Below, piece by piece: positions 22,865-31,856 of a stretch of 64,000 nt of DNA; the stretch's first letter is position 1; each line of letters begins with the position of its first letter. This DNA is from Microbispora hainanensis. GTDB taxonomy: Bacteria; Actinomycetota; Actinomycetes; Streptosporangiales; Streptosporangiaceae. Where the stretch lies: assembly GCF_006874475.1 (NCBI RefSeq), contig NZ_VIRM01000010.1:1-64000 (forward strand). The letters run 5' to 3'. Under the pieces are notes generated by a model. That model was given only the letters and a program-made list of their open reading frames with translations. It was not told the origin of the DNA and searched no databases. Made by a program: the position numbers and the translations under genes.

Positions 22865-24079
22865 ATGGTCGTGTCCGCCCCCGCCCGCCCGGCGCTTCTG
22901 CGCGCTCGCGTGGCCGTCTACGGGCTGTTCCTGCTGTCCGGCATGGCCATGGGCACGTGGACCAGCCGGATCCCCGCCATCAAGGCGGCCCTCGGGCTGA
23001 GCGACGGCGCGCTCAGCCTGGGACTGCTCGGCATCGCGGCCGGGGCCATCACCGGCATGCAGGTCGTCGGCAGGCTGGTGGACCGCTACGGCAGCTACCG
23101 GACCATGCTGCCGGTGGCCATGGCCCAGGGCCTCGTCCTCGTGTTGCCCGCCTACATGCCGAACCTGCCCGCGCTCGCGCTCTCCCTTTTCGTGTTCGGC
23201 GCGGTCTGCGGCACGCTCGACGTCGCGATGAACGCCAACGCCGTGGTCGTGGAACGGGCGTCCGGAAAGTCGATCATGTCGTCCTTCCACGCCGTGTTCA
23301 GCGTCGGAGGGTTCGTGGGGGCGTCCGCCGGCGGCATGTTCGCCCACGCCGGGATGAGCCCCGGCGTCACCTTCGCGGCGATGGGCGCGGTCATCCTGCT
23401 CATCGCCCTGCTGAGCGCCCGCTGGGCGACGCGCGACGCCCCGGCGCGGGAGACGGCGAAGGCGGGCTCCCCCGAAGCGCGGCCCGCACGCCGGCGCGTC
23501 GGCGCCACCGTGCTGCTCCTCGGCGTCCTCGCGTTCTGCTGCATGATCGGCGAAGGCGCGGCGGCCGACTGGAGCTCGGTCTACCTGCGGGACAACCTGG
23601 GCTCCTCCCCCGGCTTCGCCGCCGCCGCGTACGCGGCGTTCTCGATCATGATGACGGCGGGCCGGTTCGCCGGGGACCGCCTCGCCGCCTGGCTGGGCCA
23701 GGTCACGCTGGTGCGCTGCTGCGGAGGGCTCGCCGGGGCGGGTCTCGCGGCCGGGATCCTCATCGACGAGCCGGTCGCCGGGGTCGCCGGATTCGGCCTG
23801 TTCGGCGCGGGTCTTTCGTGCATCATCCCGCAGGTGTTCTCGGCCGCCGGGCACCGCGACCCGGCCCAGTCGGGGCGCGCGCTCGCCGCCGTGGCGAGCC
23901 TCGGCTACACCGGTTTCCTGGCCGGTCCCGTTCTCATCGGCGGGCTGGCCGAGGCCGTCACCCTGCCCTACGCGCTGCTGGTGCCCGCCGTGCTCGCGTT
24001 GTTCGTGGCCCTCACCGCTCCGGCGCTGCGCTCGCCCCGTCCCGCGCCCGATCGCCGCGCCGAGCCCGCCCGCGACTGA
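22865..24079 (+). CDS. MFS transporter (YbjJ-like)
   Basis: A 404-residue major facilitator with about 12 membrane spans: YGLFLLSGMAMGTWTSRIPAIKAALGLSDGAL at the start, GRLVDRYGSYRTM (the MFS loop 2-3 motif) and GRFAGDRLAAWLG at the matching second-half loop. The TSRIPAIK opening is seen in YbjJ-like MFS proteins of unknown or sugar-efflux function. A central charged loop (ATRDAPARETAKAGSPEARPARRR) joins the halves. The ATG at 22865 follows GAGGAGC. No regulator is adjacent on the same operon; the DeoR gene upstream may control it. Confidence 0.88.
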   Translation: MVVSAPARPALLRARVAVYGLFLLSGMAMGTWTSRIPAIKAALGLSDGALSLGLLGIAAGAITGMQVVGRLVDRYGSYRTMLPVAMAQGLVLVLPAYMPNLPALALSLFVFGAVCGTLDVAMNANAVVVERASGKSIMSSFHAVFSVGGFVGASAGGMFAHAGMSPGVTFAAMGAVILLIALLSARWATRDAPARETAKAGSPEARPARRRVGATVLLLGVLAFCCMIGEGAAADWSSVYLRDNLGSSPGFAAAAYAAFSIMMTAGRFAGDRLAAWLGQVTLVRCCGGLAGAGLAAGILIDEPVAGVAGFGLFGAGLSCIIPQVFSAAGHRDPAQSGRALAAVASLGYTGFLAGPVLIGGLAEAVTLPYALLVPAVLALFVALTAPALRSPRPAPDRRAEPARD

Positions 24080-24130
24080 GGCGTACGGCGCCCGATGGTT
24101 GGATCGCGCGGGGCCGGGCAGTGGAGGGGC

Positions 24131-24391
24131 GTGGTCGTCAGCAACGATCCCGGGGACCCGGTCCCCGCGCACCGGCGGCTCGCGGCGATGCTCCGGGAGG
24201 AGATCGTCCACGGCCGGATCGAGCCCGATCGCCCGCTGCCGTCGGAGGAGTTCCTCGTGCGCGAGTACGGGTTCGCCCCCGACGACGTACGCCGCGCCGT
24301 CGAGACGCTCAGCGGCGAGGGGCTCGTTTACACGGTGGAGGGACAGGGGGCGTACGTGTCCACCCGGGCCGAGGAGACGGGCGGCGGCTGA
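24131..24391 (+). CDS. short GntR-family DNA-binding protein (HTH only)
   Basis: An 86-residue protein consisting of a GntR winged helix: PVPAHRRLAAMLREEIVHGRI, RPLPSEEFLVREYGFAPDDV, RRAVETLSGEGLVYTVEGQGAYV. It has no effector or dimerisation domain beyond a short tail, so it is either a minimal regulator or a truncated one. I place the start at the GTG 24131, four bases after GAGGGG; the frame is open from 24095. The MFS gene ends 51 bases upstream on the same strand. Confidence 0.75.
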   Translation: MVVSNDPGDPVPAHRRLAAMLREEIVHGRIEPDRPLPSEEFLVREYGFAPDDVRRAVETLSGEGLVYTVEGQGAYVSTRAEETGGG

Positions 24392-24418
24392 CAGGCCGGC
24401 CGCCGCCCGCCCCCACAC

Positions 24419-25024
24419 CTACGACTGCGCGCCCTGTGCCGGCGAGCGGGGCTCGCGCCACATGGGGTACATGACCGGGCCGCCGGGCAGCCGCACCAGC
24501 TCGGGCATGTCGGCGTAGCCGTGGCGGAGGTAGAGCCGCCGGCTCGCCTCGCTGCTCGCCTCCAGGTAGGCGGGGATCCCTTCCGCGTCGAGCCTGCGGT
24601 GATGCTCCTGCAGCAGCCGGGTGCCGAGGCCGCGGCCGATCCTCGCCCTCTCCAGCGCGAGGAACGCCAGGTAGTGATGCGGGTCCTGGGGGTGGATCTT
24701 CTCTGTCACCTCCCCGAAGAGGCGGTAGCGCTCGGCGTTGTCGCCCGCGAAGGACGCGATCGCCTCCTGCTCCCCCGGGATCTCGGGGAACGGCGCGGCG
24801 AACCAGACCGCCACACCGGCCAGCTCGCCCGACTCGTGGATGCCGTAGACGTCGCCGTGCTCAAGTGCGTGCGCGGACCACATGGTGAAGAACCGCCGCT
24901 GGATCGGCAGCCGGTCTTCCGCCTGCGGGATGAGCCACCGGGTGATCTCGTCGGTGTGGAAGGTCTCGGCGATGAGCCCGCCGGCCGCCGCGGCGTCCGT
25001 CATCCGGGTGATCTCGATCGTCAC
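24419..25024 (-). CDS. GNAT-family N-acetyltransferase
   Basis: A 201-residue acetyltransferase. Acetyl-CoA binding motif A is ALERARIGRGLGTRLLQEH (R/QxxGxG), with YLEASSEASRRLYLRHGY as motif B. The N-terminal half (TEITRWLIPQAEDRLPIQRRFFTMW) matches the GNATs that act on small molecules. It starts at a GTG overlapping the stop of the APC permease (GTGA), so it is translationally coupled to the transporter and probably acetylates an amine or amino acid that the permease brings in. Confidence 0.85.
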   Translation of the reverse strand: MTIEITRMTDAAAAGGLIAETFHTDEITRWLIPQAEDRLPIQRRFFTMWSAHALEHGDVYGIHESGELAGVAVWFAAPFPEIPGEQEAIASFAGDNAERYRLFGEVTEKIHPQDPHHYLAFLALERARIGRGLGTRLLQEHHRRLDAEGIPAYLEASSEASRRLYLRHGYADMPELVRLPGGPVMYPMWREPRSPAQGAQS

Positions 25025-26493
25025 TTGGCGCCCCCGCCGACGGCCTGGGCGCCCAGGCCGATGTTGGCGTACACCTCGGGCCTGGTCGACTTCAGCACCC
25101 GGCCCCAGATGAGGCCGAAGACGATCGCGACGACGAAGATGCCGGGCAGGATCCAGCGGAGGATCGAGTCGGGCTCGACCCCGAGAACCGTGTCGAAGTT
25201 GACCAGGGTGAGCGCGATGATCACGCACAGCGCCACGATCGCCAGAGCCGGGGCGATGCGGGTGCGCCAGATCGTCTCCCCCCGCGCGTCGCGCGAGAAG
25301 AACACGATCACCGAGATCGAGGTGACGGTGAGCAGGGTCAGCAGCCCGAGGCCGCCGAAGGTGCCGAAAATGAAGAACATCTTGGTGACCGGGTCGAGGC
25401 CGGAGACCGCGTAGACGACGATCACGATCAGGCCGAGCACGGTCTGCAGCAACGACCCGGAGATCGGGGCGGCGGTGCGGGCCGAGGTGCGGCCGAAGAT
25501 CGAGGGCAGGACGTTCTCCCGGCCGAGGGCGAAGATGTAGCGGGCCGTGGTGTTGTGGAAGGCGATCATGCAGGCGATGCTGCTGGTCACGAACAGCACC
25601 GAGCCGATCGTCGAGACGGCGCCGCCCAGATGGAGGGCGGCCTGGTTGAAGATGAGCTCGGTCCCCTGCTCCGAGGCGGCCTTGACGATGCCGTCCGGCC
25701 CGGTCGGCACGGTCTGGGCCCAGGCGGAGAACGCGTACAGCAGGGCGATGATCGCGATGCCCAGGTAGGTGGCGATCGGCACGGTCCGGTGACGGTCCTT
25801 GGACTCCTCGGCGAAGACCACCGACGACTCGATGCCGGCGAACCCCGCGACGACGGTGGCGAGCGCGGCGCCCACGCCGGGCACGAACAGGGCGCCGGGG
25901 GTGAAGCCCTCGAAGCTGAGGCCGGCCGGGGCGGCGTGGGCCACGTCGCCGAGGTCGAACAGCAGCACGATGGCGATCTCACTGACGAGCAGGACGGACA
26001 GGATCTTTCCGTTGACGTCCACCCGCAGCAGGCCGAGCACGCCGGTCAGCGCCCACGCCACGAGCGCGATCACCCACCACGGCGGCGAGCCGCCGAACCA
26101 GTCGACCAGCAGCGGCTCGGCCGCCGAACCGATGATTCCGTAGAGGCCGAGTTGCAGCGCGTTGTACGCCAGCAGCGCCACCCAGGCGGTCGCGACTCCC
26201 TGGGTGCGGCCGAGCCCCTGTGCGGCATAGGCATAAAAGGCGCCCGCGTTCACGACGTGCCGCGCCATCGTCACATATCCGACGGCGAACAGTGCGAAAA
26301 CCGCGCCCAGCATCAGGAATGCGAATGGGACACCGATGACGCCGGTCACCGTGTACGCCGTGGGAACCGAACCCGCGACGACCATCAGCGGCGCCGCCGC
26401 GGAGATGACGAAGAACACAATGGACGGCACGCCGAGCCGGTCCTCGGCCAGTGCGGCGGTGACGGCACTCGGCCGTTGTTGTGTGAGGGACAC
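25021..26493 (-). CDS. APC-family amino acid/amine permease
   Basis: A 490-residue permease with about 12 membrane segments: GVPSIVFFVISAAAPLMVVAG at the start (APC motif), VVNAGAFYAYAAQGLG, GFAGIESSVVFAEESKDRHRTVP and FHNTTARYIFALGRENVLP, all typical of the APC superfamily. It probably imports an amino acid or amine by cation symport. I chose the GTG at 26493 because GGAG lies 7 bases before it; the frame continues up to a GTG overlapping the GPP34 stop. It sits between a GPP34 gene and the GNAT gene in one minus-strand operon. Confidence 0.88.
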   Translation of the reverse strand: MSLTQQRPSAVTAALAEDRLGVPSIVFFVISAAAPLMVVAGSVPTAYTVTGVIGVPFAFLMLGAVFALFAVGYVTMARHVVNAGAFYAYAAQGLGRTQGVATAWVALLAYNALQLGLYGIIGSAAEPLLVDWFGGSPPWWVIALVAWALTGVLGLLRVDVNGKILSVLLVSEIAIVLLFDLGDVAHAAPAGLSFEGFTPGALFVPGVGAALATVVAGFAGIESSVVFAEESKDRHRTVPIATYLGIAIIALLYAFSAWAQTVPTGPDGIVKAASEQGTELIFNQAALHLGGAVSTIGSVLFVTSSIACMIAFHNTTARYIFALGRENVLPSIFGRTSARTAAPISGSLLQTVLGLIVIVVYAVSGLDPVTKMFFIFGTFGGLGLLTLLTVTSISVIVFFSRDARGETIWRTRIAPALAIVALCVIIALTLVNFDTVLGVEPDSILRWILPGIFVVAIVFGLIWGRVLKSTRPEVYANIGLGAQAVGGGAK

Positions 26494-26522
26494 CTGAAAA
26501 CTCCGTGTGAGGGGGGTGGAGG

Positions 26523-27164
26523 TCACCGGCGGCTGATGACGGCCTGGCCGACGGCGACCTTGGTCTGGGCGATGAGCCTCCGCAGCGGCATGGGGAGCAT
26601 GGCGGTCGCGGCGGCCTCGAAGCGGGGATCGTGCTCGGACAGGACCCGCTGGGCGCAGCCTGCCGCGGCCAGGAGCCCCAGGAGGACGCAGTCGCGGTCC
26701 ACCGGCGGCTTGCGCCGCTGGATGGCGAGATTCAGGCGGGCGAGCGGCCACGCGGCGGTGTTCATGTCCGCGGGGGCCGCAGGCTGCTGCTTCAGCAGGT
26801 GCCTGACCGGCGGCTTGAGCAGCTTCGCGGCGATCATCCTGGCGGTGACGTCGGCGTAGATCGTCCGGGCGAAGAAGAGGAGCCACGTGCCGATCGGGTG
26901 GTGCGGTTCGGCGATGACGTGCCCGAGCACCGCACTGGTGAGCGGGTCGCCGGTGGCCTTCTGGACCGTGACGTAGAGGCGTTCGGGGTCCGCCGCGAAG
27001 TCGAGCGCCACGTGCTCGGCGAGCATCAGTTCACCGAGGATCCCACCGGCGAGCGCCAGCCCCGTGAGCCGGGGATGAAGCAACGGATGCCCCGTCACAT
27101 TGTCGTGCAGGACAAAGTACAGGTCATCGACAAGGGACGGGCTCGAAAGATCGCTTTCAGCCAC
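26523..27164 (-). CDS. GPP34-family phosphoprotein
   Basis: A 213-residue protein of the GOLPH3/GPP34 family: LSSPSLVDDLYFVLHDNVTG, LGLALAGGILGELMLAEHVAL-like start (LTGLALAGGILGEL), ATGDPLTSAVLGHVIAE, RRKPPVDRDCVLLGLLAAAG. The eukaryotic members bind phosphatidylinositol-4-phosphate; the many actinobacterial ones have no firm function and tend to be accessory to membrane or secondary-metabolism genes. The best start is the GTG at 27164; the longer frame opens with a TTG at 27254 without a good ribosome binding site. It is followed 29 bases later by the permease start. Confidence 0.85.
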   Translation of the reverse strand: MAESDLSSPSLVDDLYFVLHDNVTGHPLLHPRLTGLALAGGILGELMLAEHVALDFAADPERLYVTVQKATGDPLTSAVLGHVIAEPHHPIGTWLLFFARTIYADVTARMIAAKLLKPPVRHLLKQQPAAPADMNTAAWPLARLNLAIQRRKPPVDRDCVLLGLLAAAGCAQRVLSEHDPRFEAAATAMLPMPLRRLIAQTKVAVGQAVISRR

Positions 27165-27410
27165 GGTCGGCGATGATATAGGCGAAATGTTCCATCTGTC
27201 ATCGCGCAAATTCACGTTCTTGCGATCTCTGACGGAATAGGAGAATTGTGCCAACCGGAACGTAGTTTTCGGTTAATGCGCTTACGGTCCGCCTCCATCA
27301 GGGTCACGACGGGCGACGGAACCCGCCCGGAGACCGGCGCGGCCCAAGACCGGCGATCGGACCGGGACGATGAAGGCGGCCCGCCGCCCGCGATGAGCGT
27401 GCCGGGCCTC

Positions 27411-27530
27411 TCATCGGATCAGGGCGTTGGCCAGGATCGTGAGCACGATCGACGCCACGATCGAGATGATGATCATCAGGAGACAGCCCACCGCTCCCCC
27501 GAGTGGCCGAATCTTGATATTTCCGGGCAT
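27411..27530 (-). CDS. 39-residue membrane peptide
   Basis: A small open frame with a very good ribosome site, GGGGAGG 6 bases before the ATG at 27530. The peptide starts MPGNIKIRPLGG and then has one hydrophobic segment (CLLMIIISIVASIVLTILAN), ending ALIR. That is one membrane span with a basic cytoplasmic N-terminus. I do not know a function; similar tiny proteins occur in actinomycetes as unnamed frames. The strong ribosome site and clean hydrophobic block are what support it. It lies between the GPP34 operon and the divergent membrane protein at 27704. Confidence 0.65.
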   Translation of the reverse strand: MPGNIKIRPLGGAVGCLLMIIISIVASIVLTILANALIR

Positions 27531-27703
27531 GGCGTCCTCCCCCGCGGTCGTTCCTGCGCCAACCCGGATACACCTGACCCGGAATACGCCCGCGCCCGAT
27601 GTATCCGAGAGAGGCGCGTCCGCCCCCCCAGATGCGCCTACCCCTGGCGCTCCTGCCGAACCAAGCCCGGTTTGTCTGTTTTGCCGCCGGGCATCGACGG
27701 CCT

Positions 27704-28243
27704 ATGACCATCCAGGACGACAGGGGCGCGGCGGCCCTGGCCCGCGCCCAGGGGCTTTTCAACGTCGCGGGCGGGCTGTGGCCGCTGCTGCACCTGCAGA
27801 GCTTCGAGAAGGTGTTCGGCGCGAAGACCGACCGGTGGCTGGAGCGCACCGTCGCCGGGCTGCTCGTGGGGATCGGATGGACGCAGATCAGGGCCGCGTC
27901 CACGCCCGCCGGCGCCGACCACGCGCGCCGTCTCGGCGTCGCGACGGCGGCGACGCTGCTCGCCGCCGACCTGATCTACGTGCCCGCGGGCCGCATCCCG
28001 CCCACGTATCTGCTCGACGCGGCGGCCGAGGCCATGTGGCTGCGCGCCTGGCGGGCCCGCGCCGTACGGCCGGAGCCTCCGTCCACCCGCGCCGGTGCGG
28101 CGTTCGCCGCGGCGGCGGCGCTGGCCGCCGGGTGCGTCGCGGGCGGTGTGCTGGCCGCGCGGCTGCTGCGGCGGCGACGGGCGGAGCCGGACGAGTCCGA
28201 GCTCACCCGGGCCCGGTACATACGTCACCCCGCGGCGCGATGA
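27704..28243 (+). CDS. small membrane protein of unknown function
   Basis: A 179-residue protein. It begins ALARAQGLFNVAGGLWPLLHLQSFEKVFG, then ERTVAGLLVGIGWTQIRAA, RRLGVATAATLLAADLIYV and PPTYLLDAAAEAMWLRAW, and closes with a long hydrophobic segment (AAFAAAAALAAGCVAGGVLAARLLRRRR). I count about four membrane spans. The pattern resembles unnamed actinobacterial membrane proteins with similar FEKVFG and DRWL elements; no function is known. The stop lies within a tandem repeat (28234-28281). Confidence 0.72.
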   Translation: MTIQDDRGAAALARAQGLFNVAGGLWPLLHLQSFEKVFGAKTDRWLERTVAGLLVGIGWTQIRAASTPAGADHARRLGVATAATLLAADLIYVPAGRIPPTYLLDAAAEAMWLRAWRARAVRPEPPSTRAGAAFAAAAALAAGCVAGGVLAARLLRRRRAEPDESELTRARYIRHPAAR

Positions 28244-28281
28244 ACGGCGCGATGAACGGCGCGATGAACGGCGCGATGAGC
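28234..28281. repeat. 12-bp tandem repeat, four copies
   Basis: GGCGCGATGAAC is repeated three times exactly, with a fourth copy ending ATGAGC. The first copy contains the stop of the upstream gene; each copy carries an ATG. It lies between convergent genes, so no start codon role is likely. Confidence 0.85.
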
Positions 28282-28307
28282 ACAGGGGACGCAGAGCGAG
28301 CACGCCG

Positions 28308-29171
28308 TCATCCGGGCAGGGTCTCGCCGCCGATCGGGGCGAGGATCTCACCGGTGTAGTACGACGACAGCCGGTTGGCGGCGAAGAACACGTACGAGGG
28401 GGCGATCTCGTCCGGGTCGGCCGGCCGTCCCATCGGCACCTGCTCGCCGAACTTCTCCACCTTCTCCTCGGGGAACGTGGACGGGATGAGCGGCGTCCAG
28501 ACCGGGCCGGGTGCCACGGCGTTGATCCTGATCCCCCGCTCGACCAGCGCCTGCGCCATGGAGTAGGTGAACGCGTTGATCGCGCCCTTGGTGGCGGAGT
28601 AGTCGATCAGGGTCTTGTTCCCGCGCAACCCGTTGATCGACGAGGTGTTGACGATCGAGCCGCCCTCGGGCATGTGCCGCAGCGCGGCCTTGGTCACCCG
28701 GAAGTAGCTGTGGATGTTGACCGCGAAGGTGCGCTCCCACTGCTCGTCCGGCAGCTCCTCCAGTGACCGCACCGGCGTCTGCGTGGCCACGTTGTTCACG
28801 AGCACGTCGATGCCGCCGAACTCGCGGACGGTGCGTTCCACGACCTCCTCGCAGTGACGGGGATCGGCGAGGTCGCCCGGGATGGTCAGGCAGCGGCGGC
28901 CCTCCTGCTCGACCAGCTTCCTCGTGTGCTCGGCGTCGTCGTGCTCGGTCAGGTAGGCGATCGCGACGTCCGCGCCCTCCTTGGCGAACGCCACGGCGAC
29001 GGCCCGCCCGATGCCGGAGTCGCCGCCGGTGACGAGGGCGCGCTTGCCCGCCAGCAGGTCGCGCCCGATGTAGTCGCGCATCTCGTCCCTCGGCTCGGGC
29101 GTCATCTCGCCCGTCCGGCCGGGGTACGGCTGCGTCTGCGGTGGCGGTGTGGATTTCGGCTGCTCGGACAT
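28308..29171 (-). CDS. SDR oxidoreductase, YhdF/GsiB-type general-stress family
   Basis: A 287-residue extended-N-terminus SDR. It starts MSEQPKSTPPPQTQPYPG, with a DYIGRDLLAGKRALVTGGD core, cofactor motif TGGDSGIGRAVAVAFAKEGA, NNVATQTPV, active-site NTSSINGLRG and YSATKGAIN (YxxxK), and ends YTGEILAPIGGETLPG. This form, with the proline-rich head, is the common glucose/ribitol dehydrogenase-like stress SDR. Substrate unknown. It is divergent from the pentapeptide-like gene across 143 bases. Confidence 0.9.
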   Translation of the reverse strand: MSEQPKSTPPPQTQPYPGRTGEMTPEPRDEMRDYIGRDLLAGKRALVTGGDSGIGRAVAVAFAKEGADVAIAYLTEHDDAEHTRKLVEQEGRRCLTIPGDLADPRHCEEVVERTVREFGGIDVLVNNVATQTPVRSLEELPDEQWERTFAVNIHSYFRVTKAALRHMPEGGSIVNTSSINGLRGNKTLIDYSATKGAINAFTYSMAQALVERGIRINAVAPGPVWTPLIPSTFPEEKVEKFGEQVPMGRPADPDEIAPSYVFFAANRLSSYYTGEILAPIGGETLPG

Positions 29172-29314
29172 GCAGGTCGGCTACCCCCGCCTGTCCGCGG
29201 CAAACGGCCGGCCCGCCGAGCGGCCGTGTGGATGCGCTCGCCCGATGGATACACACTGTTACCTATCCATCACGCTTTACCGTAACTAGAAGGGACATCG
29301 GGTATGACGTTGCC

Positions 29315-30853
29315 ATGACTTCCCGGTCGCGGTTCGCTCCGCTCGACGTGGTCTGGAGAACGTGCGACGCCGCGCCCGAGTGCCTGGGCGTCGTCCACGA
29401 GCCGTACGGGAGATGCCTGGCGCACCTCACCCCGGCCGAGGCGGCGGCGTTCCTGCGCGGCCTGACGCCCGGCCAGGCCCTCGACCTGCGCGGCACCCTC
29501 CTGCCCGAGGAGATGGTCACGCGGGTCCTCGACGGCGTGGAGCGCCGTGTCGGCAGGGCGAGGTTCGACCGCGCGGTCTTCATGGGCCCGGCCCGCTTCG
29601 GCGACGTCGTCTTCGCCGCCGACGCGACCTTCGACCACGCCAGGTTCGACCGCCTCGCCTCGTTCTACGGCGCCCGGTTCCTCTGCAACGTCTCCTTCCG
29701 CGAGGCCCGGTTCCAGCGCGAGTTGTCCCTGCACGACGCGCGGGTGCGCGGCCATGCGGCGTTCGACCACGTCACGGTGCGCGGCGACGCCCTGTTCGGC
29801 GCGGCGCGGTTCGGCGCGGCACTGTTCGGTGCGGCGGGGTTCGGCGGCCCGGGGAACACCCGGTTTCAGCGGGCCTCGTTCCAGAAAGCGCAGTTTCACG
29901 GATTCGCCGTGTTCGACGCGGCCGTCTTCCACGGGGACGCGGCCTTCCGCGGCGCCCGGTTCCACCGGGCCGTCTCCTTCCGGGACGCGGACTGCGGGGC
30001 GAGCGCCGAGTTCCAGGGCGCTCACTTCGAGGGGGCGGCCTACCTCGGCCCGATGCGGATCGCGCGGCGCCTGTCACTCGCGGGCGTACGGGCCTGCGCG
30101 CGGTTGCACGTCGACACAGGCGGGTGCCGTGTGGTGCTTCGCTCGGCGGCCGTCCTGGGGCGGCTCGCCGCACGGCTGTCCGACGCCGAGCTCGACCTGG
30201 ACGGCGCGAGGGTCGCCGGGCTGTCCGAGGTGACCCGGCGCTCCGGCCGGCTGCGGGTGACCTCGCTCGACGGCCTCGACGCGGACGCGCTCACGCTGAC
30301 CGGGGCGGACCTGCGGACGTGCGGGTTCGGCGGGCTGCACCGCCCCGAGGGCCTGCGCCTGCGGGAGTGCGTGTTCGCCGCGCCCCCGGGCGGGCTCGGG
30401 CTGCGCCTGGGCTGGCCGCCCGTACGGTGGTGGGGCCGCCGCCGGGTCATCGCCGACGAGCGCCTGTGGCGGGGCTGGGGAGCGCAGGGTCCGGACGAGC
30501 CCGCGCCCGACCCGGCGCGCCTGGCGGTGCTGTACGAGCGGCTGGGGCCGGGCGTCGACGACGCGCGGGTCGCGGCCGATTTCGCGTTCGGCGCCATGGA
30601 GATGCGGCGGCTGGGCAGCCCGCGCGGCCGGATGCGGCTGCTGCTGTCGCTCTACTGGCTCGCCTGCGGGTACGGCCTGCGCGCGGGGCGGGCCCTCGGA
30701 TGGGTCGTGCTGGTGGCGGCCGTCGCCGTGGGCGCGGTGTGCTGGGCCGCCGGGGTGCGCCCGCCGGACAAGCCCGCCGTCCAGCGTGTCCGGGTCGGTG
30801 TCGTACGGCCCGTGGCGTCCTTCTCCCACCCGGCGCGCGGGCTCGGGGGCTGA
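29315..30853 (+). CDS. pentapeptide-repeat-like beta-helix protein with C-terminal membrane segment
   Basis: A 512-residue protein. From about residue 90 there are repeats with Phe every five or ten residues (ARFDRAVFMGPARFGDVVF, ATFDHARFDRLASFYGARF, RFQRASFQKAQFHGFAVF), the AxFxx pattern of right-handed quadrilateral beta helices. The N-terminal 80 residues hold a Cys pair (VWRTCDAAPECLG) and a globular part (LTPAEAAAFLRGLTPG). Near the end WLACGYGLRAGRALGWVVLV followed by AAVAVGAVCWAAG is one or two membrane spans. Such proteins may shield gyrase or serve as scaffolds; the membrane tail here points to a membrane-linked scaffold. Start ATG at 29315. Confidence 0.82.
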   Translation: MTSRSRFAPLDVVWRTCDAAPECLGVVHEPYGRCLAHLTPAEAAAFLRGLTPGQALDLRGTLLPEEMVTRVLDGVERRVGRARFDRAVFMGPARFGDVVFAADATFDHARFDRLASFYGARFLCNVSFREARFQRELSLHDARVRGHAAFDHVTVRGDALFGAARFGAALFGAAGFGGPGNTRFQRASFQKAQFHGFAVFDAAVFHGDAAFRGARFHRAVSFRDADCGASAEFQGAHFEGAAYLGPMRIARRLSLAGVRACARLHVDTGGCRVVLRSAAVLGRLAARLSDAELDLDGARVAGLSEVTRRSGRLRVTSLDGLDADALTLTGADLRTCGFGGLHRPEGLRLRECVFAAPPGGLGLRLGWPPVRWWGRRRVIADERLWRGWGAQGPDEPAPDPARLAVLYERLGPGVDDARVAADFAFGAMEMRRLGSPRGRMRLLLSLYWLACGYGLRAGRALGWVVLVAAVAVGAVCWAAGVRPPDKPAVQRVRVGVVRPVASFSHPARGLGG

Positions 30854-30866
30854 GGACCGGCCAGGG

Positions 30867-30887
30867 AGCATCGAAGACTTCGATGCT
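30867..30887. promoter_or_regulatory. perfect 21-bp palindrome before the ABC/D-aminoacylase operon
   Basis: AGCATCGAAG-A-CTTCGATGCT is an exact palindrome with 10-base arms. It contains T-N11-A (TCGAAGACTTCGA), the core recognised by LysR-type regulators, and a LysR gene ends this cluster (36086). It is flanked by direct repeats TGAGGACC. It lies 85 bases before the binding-protein start, a fair operator distance; it could also terminate the pentapeptide gene. Confidence 0.6.
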
Positions 30888-30971
30888 GAGGACCACAAGC
30901 GTTCACGATTGTTACGGCCGTTACCTCCTGTCGCCAGCATAAGCTCAATCGTTCGCAAAACAGGAGGTTCC

Positions 30972-31856
30972 ATGACAAAGCGCCTATATGTGGCCATAGT
31001 CGGCGCGCTGGTCGTGTCGGCGCTCGCCGGCGGCTGCGGGCGTTCGTCGTCTGGAGCCGCCGCGGGCGACAACGCGGCGGCGACGACGGGCAAGACCGCG
31101 AAGGACCTGGTGCCCGAGGACGTGCGCGAGACGGGCACCCTGCGGGTCGCGACGTCCGAGGGCTACCCGCCGATGGAGATGTACAAGAAGGGCACCCAGG
31201 AGCTCACCGGCGTCGACCCCGACCTCGGCGCCGCCATCGCGGCCAGGCTCGGGCTGAAGTTCTCGATCACCAACGCGGCCTTCGACGGGCTCATCCCCGG
31301 CCTCCAGGGCGGGCGCTGGGACATTGTGATGTCCTCGATGAGCGACACCGAGGAGCGGCGCGCGGCGGTCGACTTCGTCGACTACTTCAACGCCGGCGGC
31401 GCCATCATGGTGAAGAAGGGCAACCCGGACGGCATCAAGAACCTCGACGATCTGTGCGGCCGCACGGTGGTGCTGGCCAAGGGCAGCTCCAACCTCGCCA
31501 TCGGCGAGAAGCAGAACGAGAAGTGCGCCACCAAGATGAAGATCATGCAGAGTGAGGACGCGCCCACCGGCCTGCTGTCGATCGACTCCGGGCGCGCGGT
31601 GGCCACGATCGTCGACTACCCCGTCGCCGTCATGTACGCCAAGGACACCGGCAAGTACGACGTGCTGCCCGAGCAGTACGACGCCGGCCCGTGGGGCATC
31701 GCCGTCGACAAGCGCAAGACGGCGCTGCGCGACGCGGTCGCCAAGGCGATGGAGGAGCTGCAGGCCGACGGCGGCTACAAGGCCGTGCTCGACAAGTACG
31801 GCGTGACCGCCAACGCCGTCGACGGCGTGCTGGTCAACACCCAGCCGTGGAAGTGA
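30972..31856 (+). CDS. ABC transporter substrate-binding lipoprotein (polar amino acid type)
   Basis: A 294-residue exported lipoprotein. Signal peptide [22 protein letters not shown] with the probable lipid-bearing Cys22 (slightly weak lipobox). Mature part: [78 protein letters not shown], which is the family-3 solute-binding fold for amino acids. AGGAGG lies 4 bases before the ATG. It captures the substrate outside and gives it to the permease in the next gene. The downstream D-aminoacylase makes an acylated or D-amino acid a likely ligand. Confidence 0.92.
   Translation: MTKRLYVAIVGALVVSALAGGCGRSSSGAAAGDNAAATTGKTAKDLVPEDVRETGTLRVATSEGYPPMEMYKKGTQELTGVDPDLGAAIAARLGLKFSITNAAFDGLIPGLQGGRWDIVMSSMSDTEERRAAVDFVDYFNAGGAIMVKKGNPDGIKNLDDLCGRTVVLAKGSSNLAIGEKQNEKCATKMKIMQSEDAPTGLLSIDSGRAVATIVDYPVAVMYAKDTGKYDVLPEQYDAGPWGIAVDKRKTALRDAVAKAMEELQADGGYKAVLDKYGVTANAVDGVLVNTQPWK

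Noticed and set aside
22296-23000. 234-residue + frame between DeoR and MFS genes
   Set aside because: Composed of Arg/Pro-rich translation of repeats and of out-of-frame DeoR and MFS sequence.
27246-27707. 153-residue + frame
   Set aside because: Low-complexity Arg/Asp/Pro-rich, no ribosome site, and antisense to the better supported 39-residue gene.
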